64,000 bases of DNA. It comes from Candida dubliniensis CD36 (taxonomy: Eukaryota; Ascomycota; Pichiomycetes; Serinales; Debaryomycetaceae). Of this stretch, positions 28,077 through 39,106 are shown one piece after another. The translations under genes were made by a program, and so were the position numbers. The stretch covers positions 959,501 to 1,023,500 of the forward strand of contig NC_012863.1 of NCBI RefSeq assembly GCF_000026945.1, in the 5' to 3' direction. A model generated the notes under the pieces. It saw only the letters and a program-made list of their open reading frames with translations. It searched no databases and had not been told where the DNA came from. Every line of letters begins with the position of its first letter. Position 1 is the first letter of the stretch.

Positions 28077-28202
28077 TATTGCATATTCCTTTCTACCTTC
28101 TCTTTTGTTTATACAATATATTAATATATATTTAAATACATAAAAACCGTAATTTTTTTTTTTTAAGGGTATATTTGTATCTAATGAAGACGATATTATC
28201 TA

Positions 28203-30701
28203 TCATTTCCCCATGAAATTTTTCAAACGGGAGTTAATTTTCTCGACTATCTTTTTCACTTCTTGGCGATCAGATTCTTCGAGATCTTCGAGTATTGCCA
28301 AAAGCATATATATACTTGTGATATAGGAGCATTCTATATCTGTGCTATTGCGAAGAAGTTCCTTAAGTGCGGTCTCCCTGGCAATTCCAAGAGCAGCAGC
28401 AAAAATTGTCTGTTGCACTCTTGCCGTCCCATTAGAAGACTCACTATCTTCTAAAGTTTCATCAGCAGTAAAATCACTCTTACTTTTCAAAAACTCTAAT
28501 CTTTCAAGGGAAATGTTATATTTTTCTCTGATCCATTGAACTATTTGGTTTATTCTAACCGTCGTTTCAAGGCTAGGTCTTTCGCCGTGAACTGCATCGT
28601 ACTTTTCAAACCACCATTGACCAGCAATATCCATGGCTCTTCCCAACAAACTCAACGTCTTAATATATAAACCGATCCCTTCTTGACTGATCATATGAAC
28701 AATCTTAGGAGGCAACATCTCGGTGTCATCCTCTATCCCGTCTGAAGATGGCGGACTGGGAATAATCTGGCTGAATTTAACATCAGCATACAAATTGACT
28801 GCATTAGCAATGTTTGCAATCAACTCTAACTTGTCTAGTATTTGATCATCTAAATTGGAAGCACTCCCTAAGTCGAACTCAGTACCGGGTTCACCCATAG
28901 TAGCAAGGTTGAGTTTCTGCAAAATAACATGGTTGTTTGTAGATGGAATGACAGTTGAAAAAGACGACGAATCATTATTGCTTGTGGATGAATCGTCATC
29001 TTCGGCTATAGCTGACACATTTGCGTGCAGACTACTGGTAGTCAACCCAAACAATCGATTCGAAGCTAACCCAATTGCCTTTGTTAAAGCATTGGTGGGT
29101 GAAAGCGAAAGTGAAATCCGTCTTTCAGAAAAACTGGGTCGTTTTTGACTTCCATTCAGTGACGATCTTCGATACTGAGTTGTTTCTGCTTGTTGCTGTT
29201 GCTGCAGTGATGATAATCTATTACCCTGGTCTGCATCCAGATTCTTGCGTGAGCTAGAAATGGCATCCACCCCAGTACCAGCATGTGCTAATTCGTCTGC
29301 GAGTGCATTCACTTCAACCGCCCTTTTCTCAACAACAACGTAATCTTTTTCTAAATTCATATCATCCTTCTTTAAATTAAACTCAGACGAGTTTTGAGCG
29401 ATAGAAAGTGCAAAATTGTCAGGTACAGGGCTTGCAATTTTCGTCATTGGTTGTACCGTATTGTCCTGACGTGGAATCGTTTCAGCAGTTGGTGATGGGC
29501 TTCTAACGGCTGTATCATTCTTCTTTTCCTCTTTAAAAAACTGCGACCGTTCTGCAGGAGCTATAGGGCTGATATATTCACTGATAAACAAATTTTCATC
29601 CATATGTGAGGTTTCGAGAGGTTGATCGTTGTCTTCCAAGTCACAAGTTATCAATGAGTCATTGAAAAACTCATTAAAAGAAATCCGCTCTGTTGGGTTG
29701 TATTTCAACAAGGACCTGATTAATTGCTTCAACGACTCGGGCACTTTGGCTGCTGAGGGAAATTTGATTTTATCTTTTGCCTTCTCGATGTTTTTCAACA
29801 ATTCTATGTGGTTTCCTGCTTTGAAAGGAGGTTTCCCCACTGTCATCTCATATAGGACTGCCCCAACGGACCATAAGTCTGCCTTGGCATTATACTTTTC
29901 ATAACGCAAAATTTCTGGTGCCATATAAAGAGGAGAGCCACACAAAGTCTCTGCCATTGAAGTTGAGGGCAAGAAACGAGCAAAGCCAAAATCAGCTATT
30001 TTCAATATTGGTAATTCCCACATACCAACAAACTCACCATCAATGAATTCCTGTTTCGAATGAACTGGAGGGCATAATAACAAGTTCTGCGGTTTAATGT
30101 CCCGATGTACCAAACTCTTGTCTCTCAAAAATCGAAGTGCAGACGAGAGCTGTCTCAAAAAATGGAGAACCAATACTTCATTCAACCCGTGAGACCCTTC
30201 TGGAGATGGATAGCGATGCAACAAACTCGAAATGACTGGATGCGATTTCACCAAATTATTTCTTCGCCTAATAAAATACGACAAATCACCCATCGAACAA
30301 TAATCCATAACTAGATGGAAGTAACTTGTTGTTTGTTTATAGTCTAATAGGCCCACTATATGAGGATGTTTCATTGATTTCAATATTTGTATTTCGATTT
30401 CTAAGTTTTCTAGTAGTTTTTTCGATTTTAATTTGGACCGATACACGGATTTGATAGCCACAGCTTTGTTATTTGTGGTGTCAATACATTTATAGACCGT
30501 GGCAAATGATCCTTTGCCAATTTCTGGACCAATCTTGTACACGCCTATGTACTCCAATTTTTTGTTCGTGTTGTTGTTACTGCTTCCAGATTGGGTAGAA
30601 GATGTCAAAGTAGTGGTGGCAACTGAGTTGGGTGCCACATTATTGGTATTTTGGGTATCACGTAAAAGTCCCTGATCTGTCTGATTCGATTTGGGCATCA
30701 T
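28203..30701 (-). CDS. ATG1: Atg1 autophagy-initiating Ser/Thr kinase
   Basis: Encodes 832 residues from the first of two adjacent ATGs at 30701; the frame continues upstream but has no ATG. Atg1, with Atg13 and Atg17, starts autophagosome formation on nutrient loss. The kinase domain spans about 50-355: Gly-Lys-Gly-Ser-Phe-Ala-Thr-Val glycine loop, Val-Ala-Ile-Lys, catalytic His199-Arg-Asp201, Lys-Ile-Ala-Asp-Phe-Gly and Leu-Cys-Gly-Ser-Pro-Leu-Tyr-Met-Ala-Pro-Glu. A Ser/Gln-rich linker follows. The C-terminal 200 residues form the helical EAT/MIT-type domain that binds Atg13 (Gly-Arg-Ala-Met-Asp-Ile-Ala-Gly-Gln-Trp-Trp-Phe-Glu-Lys and Glu-Thr-Ala-Leu-Lys-Glu-Leu-Leu). Length equals the known Candida Atg1. 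Confidence 0.96.
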   Translation of the reverse strand: MMPKSNQTDQGLLRDTQNTNNVAPNSVATTTLTSSTQSGSSNNNTNKKLEYIGVYKIGPEIGKGSFATVYKCIDTTNNKAVAIKSVYRSKLKSKKLLENLEIEIQILKSMKHPHIVGLLDYKQTTSYFHLVMDYCSMGDLSYFIRRRNNLVKSHPVISSLLHRYPSPEGSHGLNEVLVLHFLRQLSSALRFLRDKSLVHRDIKPQNLLLCPPVHSKQEFIDGEFVGMWELPILKIADFGFARFLPSTSMAETLCGSPLYMAPEILRYEKYNAKADLWSVGAVLYEMTVGKPPFKAGNHIELLKNIEKAKDKIKFPSAAKVPESLKQLIRSLLKYNPTERISFNEFFNDSLITCDLEDNDQPLETSHMDENLFISEYISPIAPAERSQFFKEEKKNDTAVRSPSPTAETIPRQDNTVQPMTKIASPVPDNFALSIAQNSSEFNLKKDDMNLEKDYVVVEKRAVEVNALADELAHAGTGVDAISSSRKNLDADQGNRLSSLQQQQQAETTQYRRSSLNGSQKRPSFSERRISLSLSPTNALTKAIGLASNRLFGLTTSSLHANVSAIAEDDDSSTSNNDSSSFSTVIPSTNNHVILQKLNLATMGEPGTEFDLGSASNLDDQILDKLELIANIANAVNLYADVKFSQIIPSPPSSDGIEDDTEMLPPKIVHMISQEGIGLYIKTLSLLGRAMDIAGQWWFEKYDAVHGERPSLETTVRINQIVQWIREKYNISLERLEFLKSKSDFTADETLEDSESSNGTARVQQTIFAAALGIARETALKELLRNSTDIECSYITSIYMLLAILEDLEESDRQEVKKIVEKINSRLKNFMGK

Positions 30702-31584
30702 ATTAAATAAACTAGGTATGTATAAAGAAGGGTGTCCTTGTTGAATGTATGTATATATTGATAAAGACAAAGTAGTACTTAGTTGTGGAGTAGTGTCTTC
30801 TTTAATAAATCAACTTAACCTTATTAAAAAAAAAAAAAAAGCGATAAAAAAAAAAATAATTCTGGATTTGTTGTTGATAAGTGATACACCGTAGTTGATG
30901 ATTAACTAGTTATTAACCAAGTAAAAGTAAAATCAACAGGAGATTATGAAATGGTGTTAGTGTGACTGACTTGTATATGTGTAAAATAAGGAGAGGGTGG
31001 ATTTAAGACAAAAGAGTACTATTACTAATACAAAATAAAAACAAACAAAGAAAAAAAAAAAAAAAAAATTGTGTGAGGATTGATAAGAACTATTTTCTTG
31101 GAGGCGGTAGAGGGGGGGGGGGGGGTAGGGAAAGATCATTCATTGGCTACCAAAGTAATATGATCCATCCTTCTTTCCAACTATTCATGTAGACATAAGA
31201 TTAAGTTGGCTTGACTAGATAATCTCTGGAGTCTTGATAATAAAGACTCTAAGCTCCTGAAAAGTATTAGACACACCACAAATCAAGTACTTATCAATGA
31301 AATAACCCTCCACCCCCATATCAGATTACGCTTCTTAGTTAAACAGAAGTCACATGACCTTAGTTAACGGTAAGACGGAAAAATAGTAAAAACTTTCCTT
31401 TTTTCTTCTCCACAATTACACACAAACATAATACAAAAAGCCATAAGAAATGTATCTTAATACTAGAATGACTGTGTGTATTCAAATCTATTTGGCATAA
31501 ATAATTTAAACCACTAACTGTAATGTGTTCCAGAAAACATATATTAAAAAAAAAATGAAAAAAAAAAAAACTAAATGAAATCAT
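30702..31584. other. Intergenic region between SAK1 3' end and ATG1 start
   Basis: 883 bp, upstream of leftward ATG1 and downstream of leftward SAK1. It has A-runs at 30826-30840 and 31051-31068, a G14-rich tract at 31110-31128, and a 7-bp perfect hairpin at 31229-31235 with 31243-31249. A-runs lie at 31545-31570 near the SAK1 stop, which may mark its 3' end. No RNA gene recognised. Confidence 0.45.
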
Positions 31585-34500
31585 TTATCCTTGTTTTTCT
31601 TCAGTATGATGCTGTCCTAAATCATTACTCATTTGCAGTCCATCCTCATCCTCTTCTCTATGCTTGCTTCTATGTAATAACCCAATGGTTACCGAGTTTG
31701 ATCTGTAGTAAGTTGGTCTATGCTCATGAAATTTGTTAACTGATTCCTTTACTATTTTTTCCGGATCATTATCTAAATGTTTAGCGGAGGGGAATGGCGA
31801 ATAAACTGGATCTTTTTTGTAATGGTTGTTAAACTGATTATTGCAAAAGTTTTCTCCAAATGAAACGTCTGTTTTCTTTTTAAGATCTTTCAAAACGTCA
31901 CTTCGAGACAGGATATTTTTTTGTGGGTTTGATGGCGATGAAACTTGTACAGCATTTTCTTGAGCTGGTACTTCAAGCTTTGTTTCTGCAGACTCACTTG
32001 GTGCCATCCCTACTGTTAAAGTGGCTGTAGATACATTACTAGAAACGACAGTAGGGTTGACATTGTCATAGTAGCTGTAGCCGGAATTAAATGTATTATT
32101 ACCATTGACGTTGCTACTACCAATTGCATTGTTGCCAATTAAGCCATCTGGAACATCTTCAAATTCAGGCAAACCATCGTGGAAAATTATTGGCCCCTGA
32201 AACTCATGATTTAGTTGTTTATTTTTTTCACGATTTTGTCGGAGGGTTGGTAAATTTGAGTCATGTGATTTAGCTCGTCCTGTCAACGATAAGAAATTGG
32301 CTCTGGAAATAGGAGCAACTTTAGACTGAAATGCCAACGTCAAATTCTCTTCATCGTCGTCAGATTCATCTTCCTCGTCCGAACTGCTAGACGAACACGA
32401 AGAGTAAGAATCAGAACTCGAATATGCTATAGTGGGTACCACTGTTTTCGGAGCAATGCCGTCATCACTGCTTTCATATTTTTTGCCCTTTACCTGTTGA
32501 CCGCCACTGAGTTCACAATCTTTTAAAGCAAATTTGCTCCCAGTCTTCATCAGATTTCCAAGATTAAAAGCCTTGAACTTCTCAGCTATCTCACTTCCAT
32601 CAGGTTTAAACTTACCGAAAGGGTCATTCAACAGAACACGTCTCGTTAAATCTGATTCCGAAAGACTTGACTTTCTCCGCAACAGTATCACCGGCACATT
32701 TCCCTCAGACTTTGAATTTTCTTTTCTATTGCTGGTGTATTCCTCATACTTTCTACTTAGATAGTCATCATTTATACTATCCAAGGACGCAAAGCTTTCA
32801 CTTAATGGTAATGATATAATAGAAGAGTCGGGCTGATTATCGTCAGGCTTGTCGTCTTCTCTTGCAATGCTAATGGGACCAATCTTTAAGTATGGTTTAC
32901 CCATGGCATTCTTTTCTTGCTGGAGTAATGGTGCCTTGATGCCTTGTTCCTTATCCGAAATAGACTGTTTTGCAGATACTGGTACCGGAATAGGTGCTGC
33001 TATATTTGAATAGTGCTGATGCTGTTGCTGAGTGGAAGCTCCCAGTCCTGTTTGAGTTGGTGTCAATTCATGAGATAAGGAGCTCTTGTTGGAATTTGTT
33101 CCAATTTGTGAATGAAGTGAAAAAATACTTGATCTTCGTCTCTTGTCATCTTGGAGTTGTATCCCTTTGAATGTCTCTACAACAGATTGGTTCTTCAAAT
33201 ATAAATCCCCTCCAACATTTCTTTTTGTTTCAATTTGTGGTGCCTCCGAAACAGTTATTCCAGCAGAACTGCCTCTTCTGCTAGAGCTGTTGCTATTGGA
33301 TTCGATCATATCTTGTAATAGACTTTTGCCACCTTCTCTAATGCCCGCAAAGGAGAAATGGTTTTGAAAGGCCATCGATGATGATGAGGAGGAAGAAGGG
33401 GACGATGGGTTTGGTATTTGATGGGCCAATGATGACGGGAAATGCGGGTTATTCTTCTCAGGGATATTCCCACTTTTTGGCAGCAACAACGACGATCTCT
33501 TCTGTTGTGTCACAAATGGCTGAGCAACAGGAGGAGGAGTGGCAGATGAAACTGGTAAGCCTTCTGACAATATCATTGAGTAGTTTTGACCGTTTTGATA
33601 GCCCAACAATCTGGTGCTGGAGCTATAGTTGGAATAACCACTAGAAGATTCCTCACTATTTTCGCTCCTTGAATGCTCTAGTTGCAAAGCAGCAAATTTA
33701 TTTCTGATTTCGCCATCCTTCAATCCACCAGCACGTATTGCCCTAACTAAGCTTCTTTTGATTCTTGCTCCTACCCCAATAACTGCATTATCGACTTCAT
33801 CTTTCAGGACTATGTCGTGTTCGTCTAAGTCAAAAGTTATTGGCTCAGATGTGTTGTCGCCATTAAGATGAAACAATTCATGTAAGCCATCCACGTCGGT
33901 ATCCAAATCCATCAAAGTAAATGGATGCTCTTTAATATCTTGGATTTCGATTCTGGTTCGGTTGTTCTTGTCCAACATCTTAGATAATAGATCTTTAGCT
34001 AGTTCAAATTCTTCCTCTGTCACTGTTGCTGGAGGATTGAATGCTTCAATGGAATCAGGGAATTGTAGCGGCTCTTTGACAATAACTTGAAAGAGGTCAT
34101 ACTCTGTATCAGCATTGAATGGTACCTTGCCAAATAGCAAACAGTACAATGTCACACCTAATGCCCAAATATCAATTTTGTAGTCAATCTTAGGAGGGGT
34201 CATCGGCTCGTTGGAAGACAACTTATCTGTGGGCGTTTCATCGTCAAATTGGCATAACTCGGGAGCAAAAAATGCTGGTGTCCCCGCAGTTTTAGCCAAA
34301 TCTAATTCATTTACCAAGTGTCCTTCATCATTTTCAGCCAAAGAGGTGGCAAATGAAACGCCAAAATCGCTAATCTTGACAATATTGTCGGCTGAGACTA
34401 GCAAGTTTGCTGGTTTGATATCACGGTGAACAATTCCTTGCATGTGCAAATACTCTAGTCCTAGTAAAACGTCTCTAAATATCTTTCTTGACTGTTTAAA

Positions 34501-35793
34501 AGTCAAATTTGGAGAAAATTCATTCGACAATAAGTCTTCGTCAGTTAAAAGACTCGGTTGCCGCTGTTGCATTCTTCCATTGCCACAGCAAGGAATCTCG
34601 TTATCGTCGACATCATAGCATTTGCCAGCAGTTGGTTTCGCTACATCTGATTGTAGTTTTTTCCATTTTATTTCACCCTTTTCCATATACTCTAAAACAA
34701 GATAAATCTTTAATGAGTTTAAATCATCCAAAACTTCACGCAATGCCACTATATGCTTGTGACGACACTTTTTCATTATTGCTATTTCACGCTTAACTTT
34801 CAATTCATATTCATTTACGATGGGTGCGCTCGAATTCTTCCGCATCCGTAGTGAAGGTCTCTCCTTTCGTGATCTTCTATTGACAATCTTGATAGCGACT
34901 AACTCATTGTTAATCAAGTCCCTTGCTAGCTTTACTTTCCCGTGTTCACCTTTCCCAATTTCTCTTAAAATTTCATACGTGTTAAGCACTTTTCTCCGGG
35001 TGATTGGGTCATACTCCAAAAAAACATGCTTAGTCTCCTTTACTGGTGAAGTTGTGTAAGATTTGAAAGGGAAAAAGCTAGATCTATTACTATTTGGTAC
35101 TCTACTCTGCAGTATAGTAGCTGGTAATGACGTTGTAGATTGAACACTAAATCTAGCTGTATGCGAGCGGGTGCCCGCATCTTGGACAGAGTTTCTCTCA
35201 TTGGGAACTGGTGATTCTTCCAAATCTGACATAACACTGTTATCCAACGATGGATTCTGGAAAAAATGAGCATTCAAATTATTGAGGCCATCTTTCAATG
35301 ATGTTGTAGAACTCTGTTTCGAAGAAGTCGCCGATTTATGATAAGCTGCCGATCCTGCTTTGTACAAAAGACTGTGTCTCAAATCTTCAATGGGAAAATG
35401 TTTAGGAGAATTTACAGGAGAATTACTTTCACCATTGTTCTTAGTCTCTTGCTGGTGTGGGTGACTATTCGGAAATTTGTTTCTTTCTGCTCTGGTGCTG
35501 TTGTTTGCGGAATTGTGGGTTGTTGTTGTCGTGTGCAGTTCGCCGAACACTTCAGGCTGAACTGTTGGCGTGGTATTTGAATATGTTGAGCCATTAATGG
35601 TTGGTTCCTCAGATATGCTACTGTTTGATGATCCGTTTGCATCGATGGTTTCAATGTGACTATTTTTATTTGTAGAATTGCTGTTGGTTCTTAATGCAGA
35701 TGATTTTAGATTCAAATGATTGCTATGGGGTATTGGAGAACATGATTGCCCCTTTTCGGTGGAGAACTCTTGATGCAGTAGAGATGTAGACAT
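31585..35793 (-). CDS. SAK1: Sak1-type upstream kinase of Snf1/AMPK
   Basis: Encodes 1402 residues from the ATG at 35793. Sak1, Tos3 and Elm1 are the yeast kinases that phosphorylate the activation loop of Snf1 and so allow growth on poor carbon sources. The kinase domain lies at about 270-640: Glu-Ile-Gly-Lys-Gly-Glu-His-Gly-Lys-Val glycine loop, Val-Ala-Ile-Lys, catalytic His456-Arg-Asp458 with Ile-Lys-Pro-Ala-Asn-Leu-Leu, Ile-Ser-Asp-Phe-Gly-Val-Ser, Ala-Gly-Thr-Pro-Ala-Phe-Phe-Ala-Pro-Glu and Asp-Ile-Trp-Ala-Leu-Gly-Val-Thr-Leu-Tyr-Cys. The loop Gly-Lys-Gly-Glu-His-Gly is typical of the LKB1/CaMKK-like Sak1 group. Long Ser/Asn-rich segments flank the domain, with an insert between catalytic strands (about 385-425) and acidic Ser-Asp-Glu-Glu patches near 1130. 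Candida has few kinases of this group, so SAK1 is the best name. Confidence 0.88.
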   Translation of the reverse strand: MSTSLLHQEFSTEKGQSCSPIPHSNHLNLKSSALRTNSNSTNKNSHIETIDANGSSNSSISEEPTINGSTYSNTTPTVQPEVFGELHTTTTTHNSANNSTRAERNKFPNSHPHQQETKNNGESNSPVNSPKHFPIEDLRHSLLYKAGSAAYHKSATSSKQSSTTSLKDGLNNLNAHFFQNPSLDNSVMSDLEESPVPNERNSVQDAGTRSHTARFSVQSTTSLPATILQSRVPNSNRSSFFPFKSYTTSPVKETKHVFLEYDPITRRKVLNTYEILREIGKGEHGKVKLARDLINNELVAIKIVNRRSRKERPSLRMRKNSSAPIVNEYELKVKREIAIMKKCRHKHIVALREVLDDLNSLKIYLVLEYMEKGEIKWKKLQSDVAKPTAGKCYDVDDNEIPCCGNGRMQQRQPSLLTDEDLLSNEFSPNLTFKQSRKIFRDVLLGLEYLHMQGIVHRDIKPANLLVSADNIVKISDFGVSFATSLAENDEGHLVNELDLAKTAGTPAFFAPELCQFDDETPTDKLSSNEPMTPPKIDYKIDIWALGVTLYCLLFGKVPFNADTEYDLFQVIVKEPLQFPDSIEAFNPPATVTEEEFELAKDLLSKMLDKNNRTRIEIQDIKEHPFTLMDLDTDVDGLHELFHLNGDNTSEPITFDLDEHDIVLKDEVDNAVIGVGARIKRSLVRAIRAGGLKDGEIRNKFAALQLEHSRSENSEESSSGYSNYSSSTRLLGYQNGQNYSMILSEGLPVSSATPPPVAQPFVTQQKRSSLLLPKSGNIPEKNNPHFPSSLAHQIPNPSSPSSSSSSSMAFQNHFSFAGIREGGKSLLQDMIESNSNSSSRRGSSAGITVSEAPQIETKRNVGGDLYLKNQSVVETFKGIQLQDDKRRRSSIFSLHSQIGTNSNKSSLSHELTPTQTGLGASTQQQHQHYSNIAAPIPVPVSAKQSISDKEQGIKAPLLQQEKNAMGKPYLKIGPISIAREDDKPDDNQPDSSIISLPLSESFASLDSINDDYLSRKYEEYTSNRKENSKSEGNVPVILLRRKSSLSESDLTRRVLLNDPFGKFKPDGSEIAEKFKAFNLGNLMKTGSKFALKDCELSGGQQVKGKKYESSDDGIAPKTVVPTIAYSSSDSYSSCSSSSSDEEDESDDDEENLTLAFQSKVAPISRANFLSLTGRAKSHDSNLPTLRQNREKNKQLNHEFQGPIIFHDGLPEFEDVPDGLIGNNAIGSSNVNGNNTFNSGYSYYDNVNPTVVSSNVSTATLTVGMAPSESAETKLEVPAQENAVQVSSPSNPQKNILSRSDVLKDLKKKTDVSFGENFCNNQFNNHYKKDPVYSPFPSAKHLDNDPEKIVKESVNKFHEHRPTYYRSNSVTIGLLHRSKHREEDEDGLQMSNDLGQHHTEEKQG

Positions 35794-37762
35794 AATTGAG
35801 TATTCTCCGTTCTAATATTTTTGACAATAATCTTCAAACTATGTTATTTCTTTCAAGCTAAACGAAGTAACATAAACACATAAAGAGTAGAAGGGCAGCC
35901 CTTTCGTAAAGTATAGGTATTTAAATAAAGAAAGGGAAAAAAAAAAAGTTTTTTTGATGTTTTATTTTTATTTTTTTTTTTTTTCTTCTTCAACCAAACT
36001 ACTATGTACAGGTTTTTCCTAAGACTACACATCAGAATATATGTATAGTGATTTATGAGGTGATCCTCTTGTCATATTCTAATGGATACATGTAATTAAA
36101 GCTGGTAAACCTATGAAAAGTCTGAAGTCTTTTTATTTGTCAAGTCGATAGAAGCACTGTAAGAAAAAATTGGTAAGTTGTTGAACAAATTGGTAACGTT
36201 GACAATAAGTAGATGTAGTGTACTGGGACAACTGTACGATAAAGCCATTGCCAACTGAGATGTACTTAAAATATCAAACGATTCAATGAGATTAGTTTCC
36301 TTGCAAAGCATACCTGTAAAGTTGGTACAAGTCTCATTGGATTGGAGATTACTTTCTGATGGAAAATAGAAAACCGGGGAACCCGTCAGAAGTAACTCTT
36401 GAAACTATCAATTCCAAGTTATCCGAGAAGTCTACATTAACATTAATTTGGTTACTTTTGTGGGTCATTCTATTATAACTTCTAAAACATGGGGTCGCTC
36501 ATGCTAACAAATATATGCACAGATGCTTACAATCGGAGGTGGATTATAATACAGTATATGAAAGCTTTCAACTTTATGTAAACTGAAATTGAGAATTCCC
36601 ACAACATATGTTGCCAACTCTACTTTTAACGAATACAATTATTAAGATTTTAACATAAACATTGACTTCCGGCAGAAATTTGTCCTGAATTTTTTTCGTT
36701 AAATGTGTAAAATTTTTAACGGGTTTTATTCAAAAGCTTAAAATTGAAGCTTCGAAGTGGCAAAAACAGCCTCTATAATTACAAGCCCAACTATACCAAG
36801 GGTATCACTTGGTGAAAGTCAAAGAATACGAAAATTCAAGCAGACTGAAAGACAGATTGGAGGAAATACTTCAAAAAATGATATACTGGCTTTGTTGCAC
36901 CAAGAGTTTGCCACTACTATTCATTTACAAGTAATATAGAACTCCTTTTTTGAAGTGTGAATATGATCTTGCCATCAAGAACGACAAATTCTCGCCTAGA
37001 TTTTGACGATTAAATACATATCATTATTGTAAGCGAAACAAGTCAATACAATATATACTTTTGTAGTATCTTGTTATTTTGGTGGTCTTGACAGGATCAA
37101 ACTTCTTTCGATAAAAACAAGAATTATGGAAAAAAAAATTACTAACATTCCCTTAAAAAAATAGTTACGCCCGAAAGTCCGCCCCCATCGCACCACACCA
37201 CATATTCTAATAGTACTAGTGATTAAAAAGAAAATAAAACAACTGAATCCGTTGACTGCATAGTATTAATTGATTAATTAACTAAAATTTATAGTTTGGA
37301 CTTTGCTCACTTGAACCCAACTATTAATCCTGTGTATATCTCTAAGCCTGAAATTATTGAATAACCGAAGCAGATAACAAGTATAGGAGATTCATTTTGT
37401 GTAGTACACAGAAAAAGATATTTAAGCATATAGTTGCCGCAGCCACGCTTCTTTGTTTGTTCTAGTATATTACTAAAAACAGAAAAATTGGATAGGGTAC
37501 AATAGCATTTTTTGGTAATAGCCACGATGAAGACAATGATAAACGGGGGGGGGGGGTGACAATCTCTATCTATTAAAAAGCGGATCTAGAACCATAAAAG
37601 ACTTTTTCCTATTCTTTCTTTCTTTCTTTCCTTTTTCTACAAAAAAAAGAAAGACCAGATCTTTTCGTTCTACAGATTTCATCAACTATATCTGAAAAAT
37701 TATTTATTAAACTTTCTTTTCATTTTCTTTTGTTAATTTCCCCTTTGTATGGTAAAGCAATA
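35794..37762. other. About 2 kb between SAK1 and the SAP10-like gene
   Basis: Divergent intergenic DNA serving both promoters. Near SAK1 there are A/T homopolymers at 35937-35987. The middle part (36050-37150) has ordinary base composition with several short unexplained frames (36111-36311 minus, 36757-36939 plus) and no recognisable domain. A G10 run lies at about 37547. Before the protease gene, pyrimidine-rich DNA (TTTC units at 37612-37637) and an A-run precede the start. No tRNA or LTR was recognised. Confidence 0.4.
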
Positions 37763-39106
37763 ATGTATTTTGTATTCCTACTATATTTAGCCTCAGTTGT
37801 GAAATGTTCGATCAAGTTGGACTTCAATATAGTGCTGACCCCTTCCAAATACACAAAAAGAGATGCCTTGCCCATGCCTCTTATCAACGACAAGATCTTG
37901 TACACTACAGAATTGGAGATCGGATCGAATAAGGATAAGGTTTCAGTGTCAATAGATACTGGATCTTATGACTTGTGGGTAATGAGCAACGATGCCATTT
38001 GTTACAAAGTATCTGAGTTTCAAACTGAAGGTGCACCCCAACTACCTGATATTTTCAATGATATTGATCAAGAGTATTCCTGTACTGTCAATGGAACATA
38101 CAATCCAAACACCTCAACAACGTTTAAAAATACATCAGAAGATTTTTCCATTGGTTATGTAGATGGTTCTGCTGCTCAAGGTGTATGGGGCTACGATAGT
38201 GTTCAATTTGGAAAATATGGGGTGACTGATTTGAAAATAGGAATTGCCAATAGATCCAGTGTTTCGGATGGAATTTTGGGGATTGGGATAGCTAATGGGT
38301 ATGACAACTTTCCTGTATTATTACAGAAACAGGGGTTGATCAATAAAATCGCATATTCTGTCTATTTGAACTCGTCAAATTCCACTACGGGAACCATACT
38401 ATTTGGTGCTATCGATCATGCAAAGTACGACGGTGCATTGAGTACAGTTCCTATTAATTCAGAAAGTCAGCTTTCGGTCAATGTAACAAATTTAGAGACA
38501 AAAGATGGAAAGGTTACCTCTGGTAGTCATTCGGTTCTATTAGATACCGGATCGACCTTTTCGATTTTCCCCGATGAGTGGATTGACGCACTTGGACGCT
38601 CTTTGAATGCTACGTACGATGACAACGAGTCAGTTTATGCAATTGAATGTGATGGCTATGATGAAAATTTCTTTGGGTTTTCAATAGGCAATGCTGATTT
38701 TTCAATTCCAATTCAAGATCTCACCACAGAAAAGGACGGTCAGTGTTATTTGGCGATTATGAGCAATTCAGTTATAGGTGGCGGCGGCATTCTTTTTGGT
38801 GACGATATATTGAGACGAATTTATCTTGTTTATGATTTGCAGGACATGACTATTTCGGTAGCGCCAGTGGCTTATACCAAAGACGAAGATATTGAAGAGA
38901 TTTTAAACCATAACGAGGATCAAAACGAGCTTCGAACAAGTAATTCTTTTACACAATCTGCATCTAGTTCTCAATCCCAGTCCAGTTCAACCTCCAGTGG
39001 TGACAATATGAAGAAGGCCACCAGCAGTGCCAGTGGGAGTCGTCAAGCACATTCATGGCTCACCACATTGTGTGCTGTACTTCTCGTGTATATACATATT
39101 ATATAG
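37763..39106 (+). CDS. SAP10: GPI-anchored candidapepsin (SAP10-like aspartyl protease)
   Basis: Encodes 447 residues from the ATG at 37763. It is a pepsin-fold aspartyl protease of the candidapepsin family. Seen: a signal peptide (about 1-15), a short propeptide ending at Lys32-Arg33 (a kexin site), and catalytic Asp65 in Asp-Thr-Gly-Ser and Asp261 in Asp-Thr-Gly-Ser-Thr. Several Asn-x-Ser/Thr sites are present. The C-terminus is Ser-rich and ends in a hydrophobic tail, the layout of a GPI anchor signal; most secreted Saps lack this, Sap9 and Sap10 have it. Sap10 stays in the cell wall and membrane and processes surface proteins. The length (about 450) and its position beside EFB1 favour SAP10 over SAP9. 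CTG codons, one in the propeptide, read as Ser. Confidence 0.92.
   Translation: MYFVFLLYLASVVKCSIKLDFNIVLTPSKYTKRDALPMPLINDKILYTTELEIGSNKDKVSVSIDTGSYDLWVMSNDAICYKVSEFQTEGAPQLPDIFNDIDQEYSCTVNGTYNPNTSTTFKNTSEDFSIGYVDGSAAQGVWGYDSVQFGKYGVTDLKIGIANRSSVSDGILGIGIANGYDNFPVLLQKQGLINKIAYSVYLNSSNSTTGTILFGAIDHAKYDGALSTVPINSESQLSVNVTNLETKDGKVTSGSHSVLLDTGSTFSIFPDEWIDALGRSLNATYDDNESVYAIECDGYDENFFGFSIGNADFSIPIQDLTTEKDGQCYLAIMSNSVIGGGGILFGDDILRRIYLVYDLQDMTISVAPVAYTKDEDIEEILNHNEDQNELRTSNSFTQSASSSQSQSSSTSSGDNMKKATSSASGSRQAHSWLTTLCAVLLVYIHII

Noticed and set aside
32534..35580. Several plus-strand frames over SAK1
   Set aside because: Antisense shadows of the 1402-codon kinase gene.
36111..36311. 66-codon minus-strand frame and a possible GTATGC donor just upstream
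   Set aside because: Trial splicing to the nearby CAG acceptors gives only a peptide of about 15 residues; no branch site of the CTAAC type.
36757..36939. 60-codon plus-strand frame upstream of SAP10
   Set aside because: No ATG, no domain; considered as a retroelement fragment, but no motif supports it.
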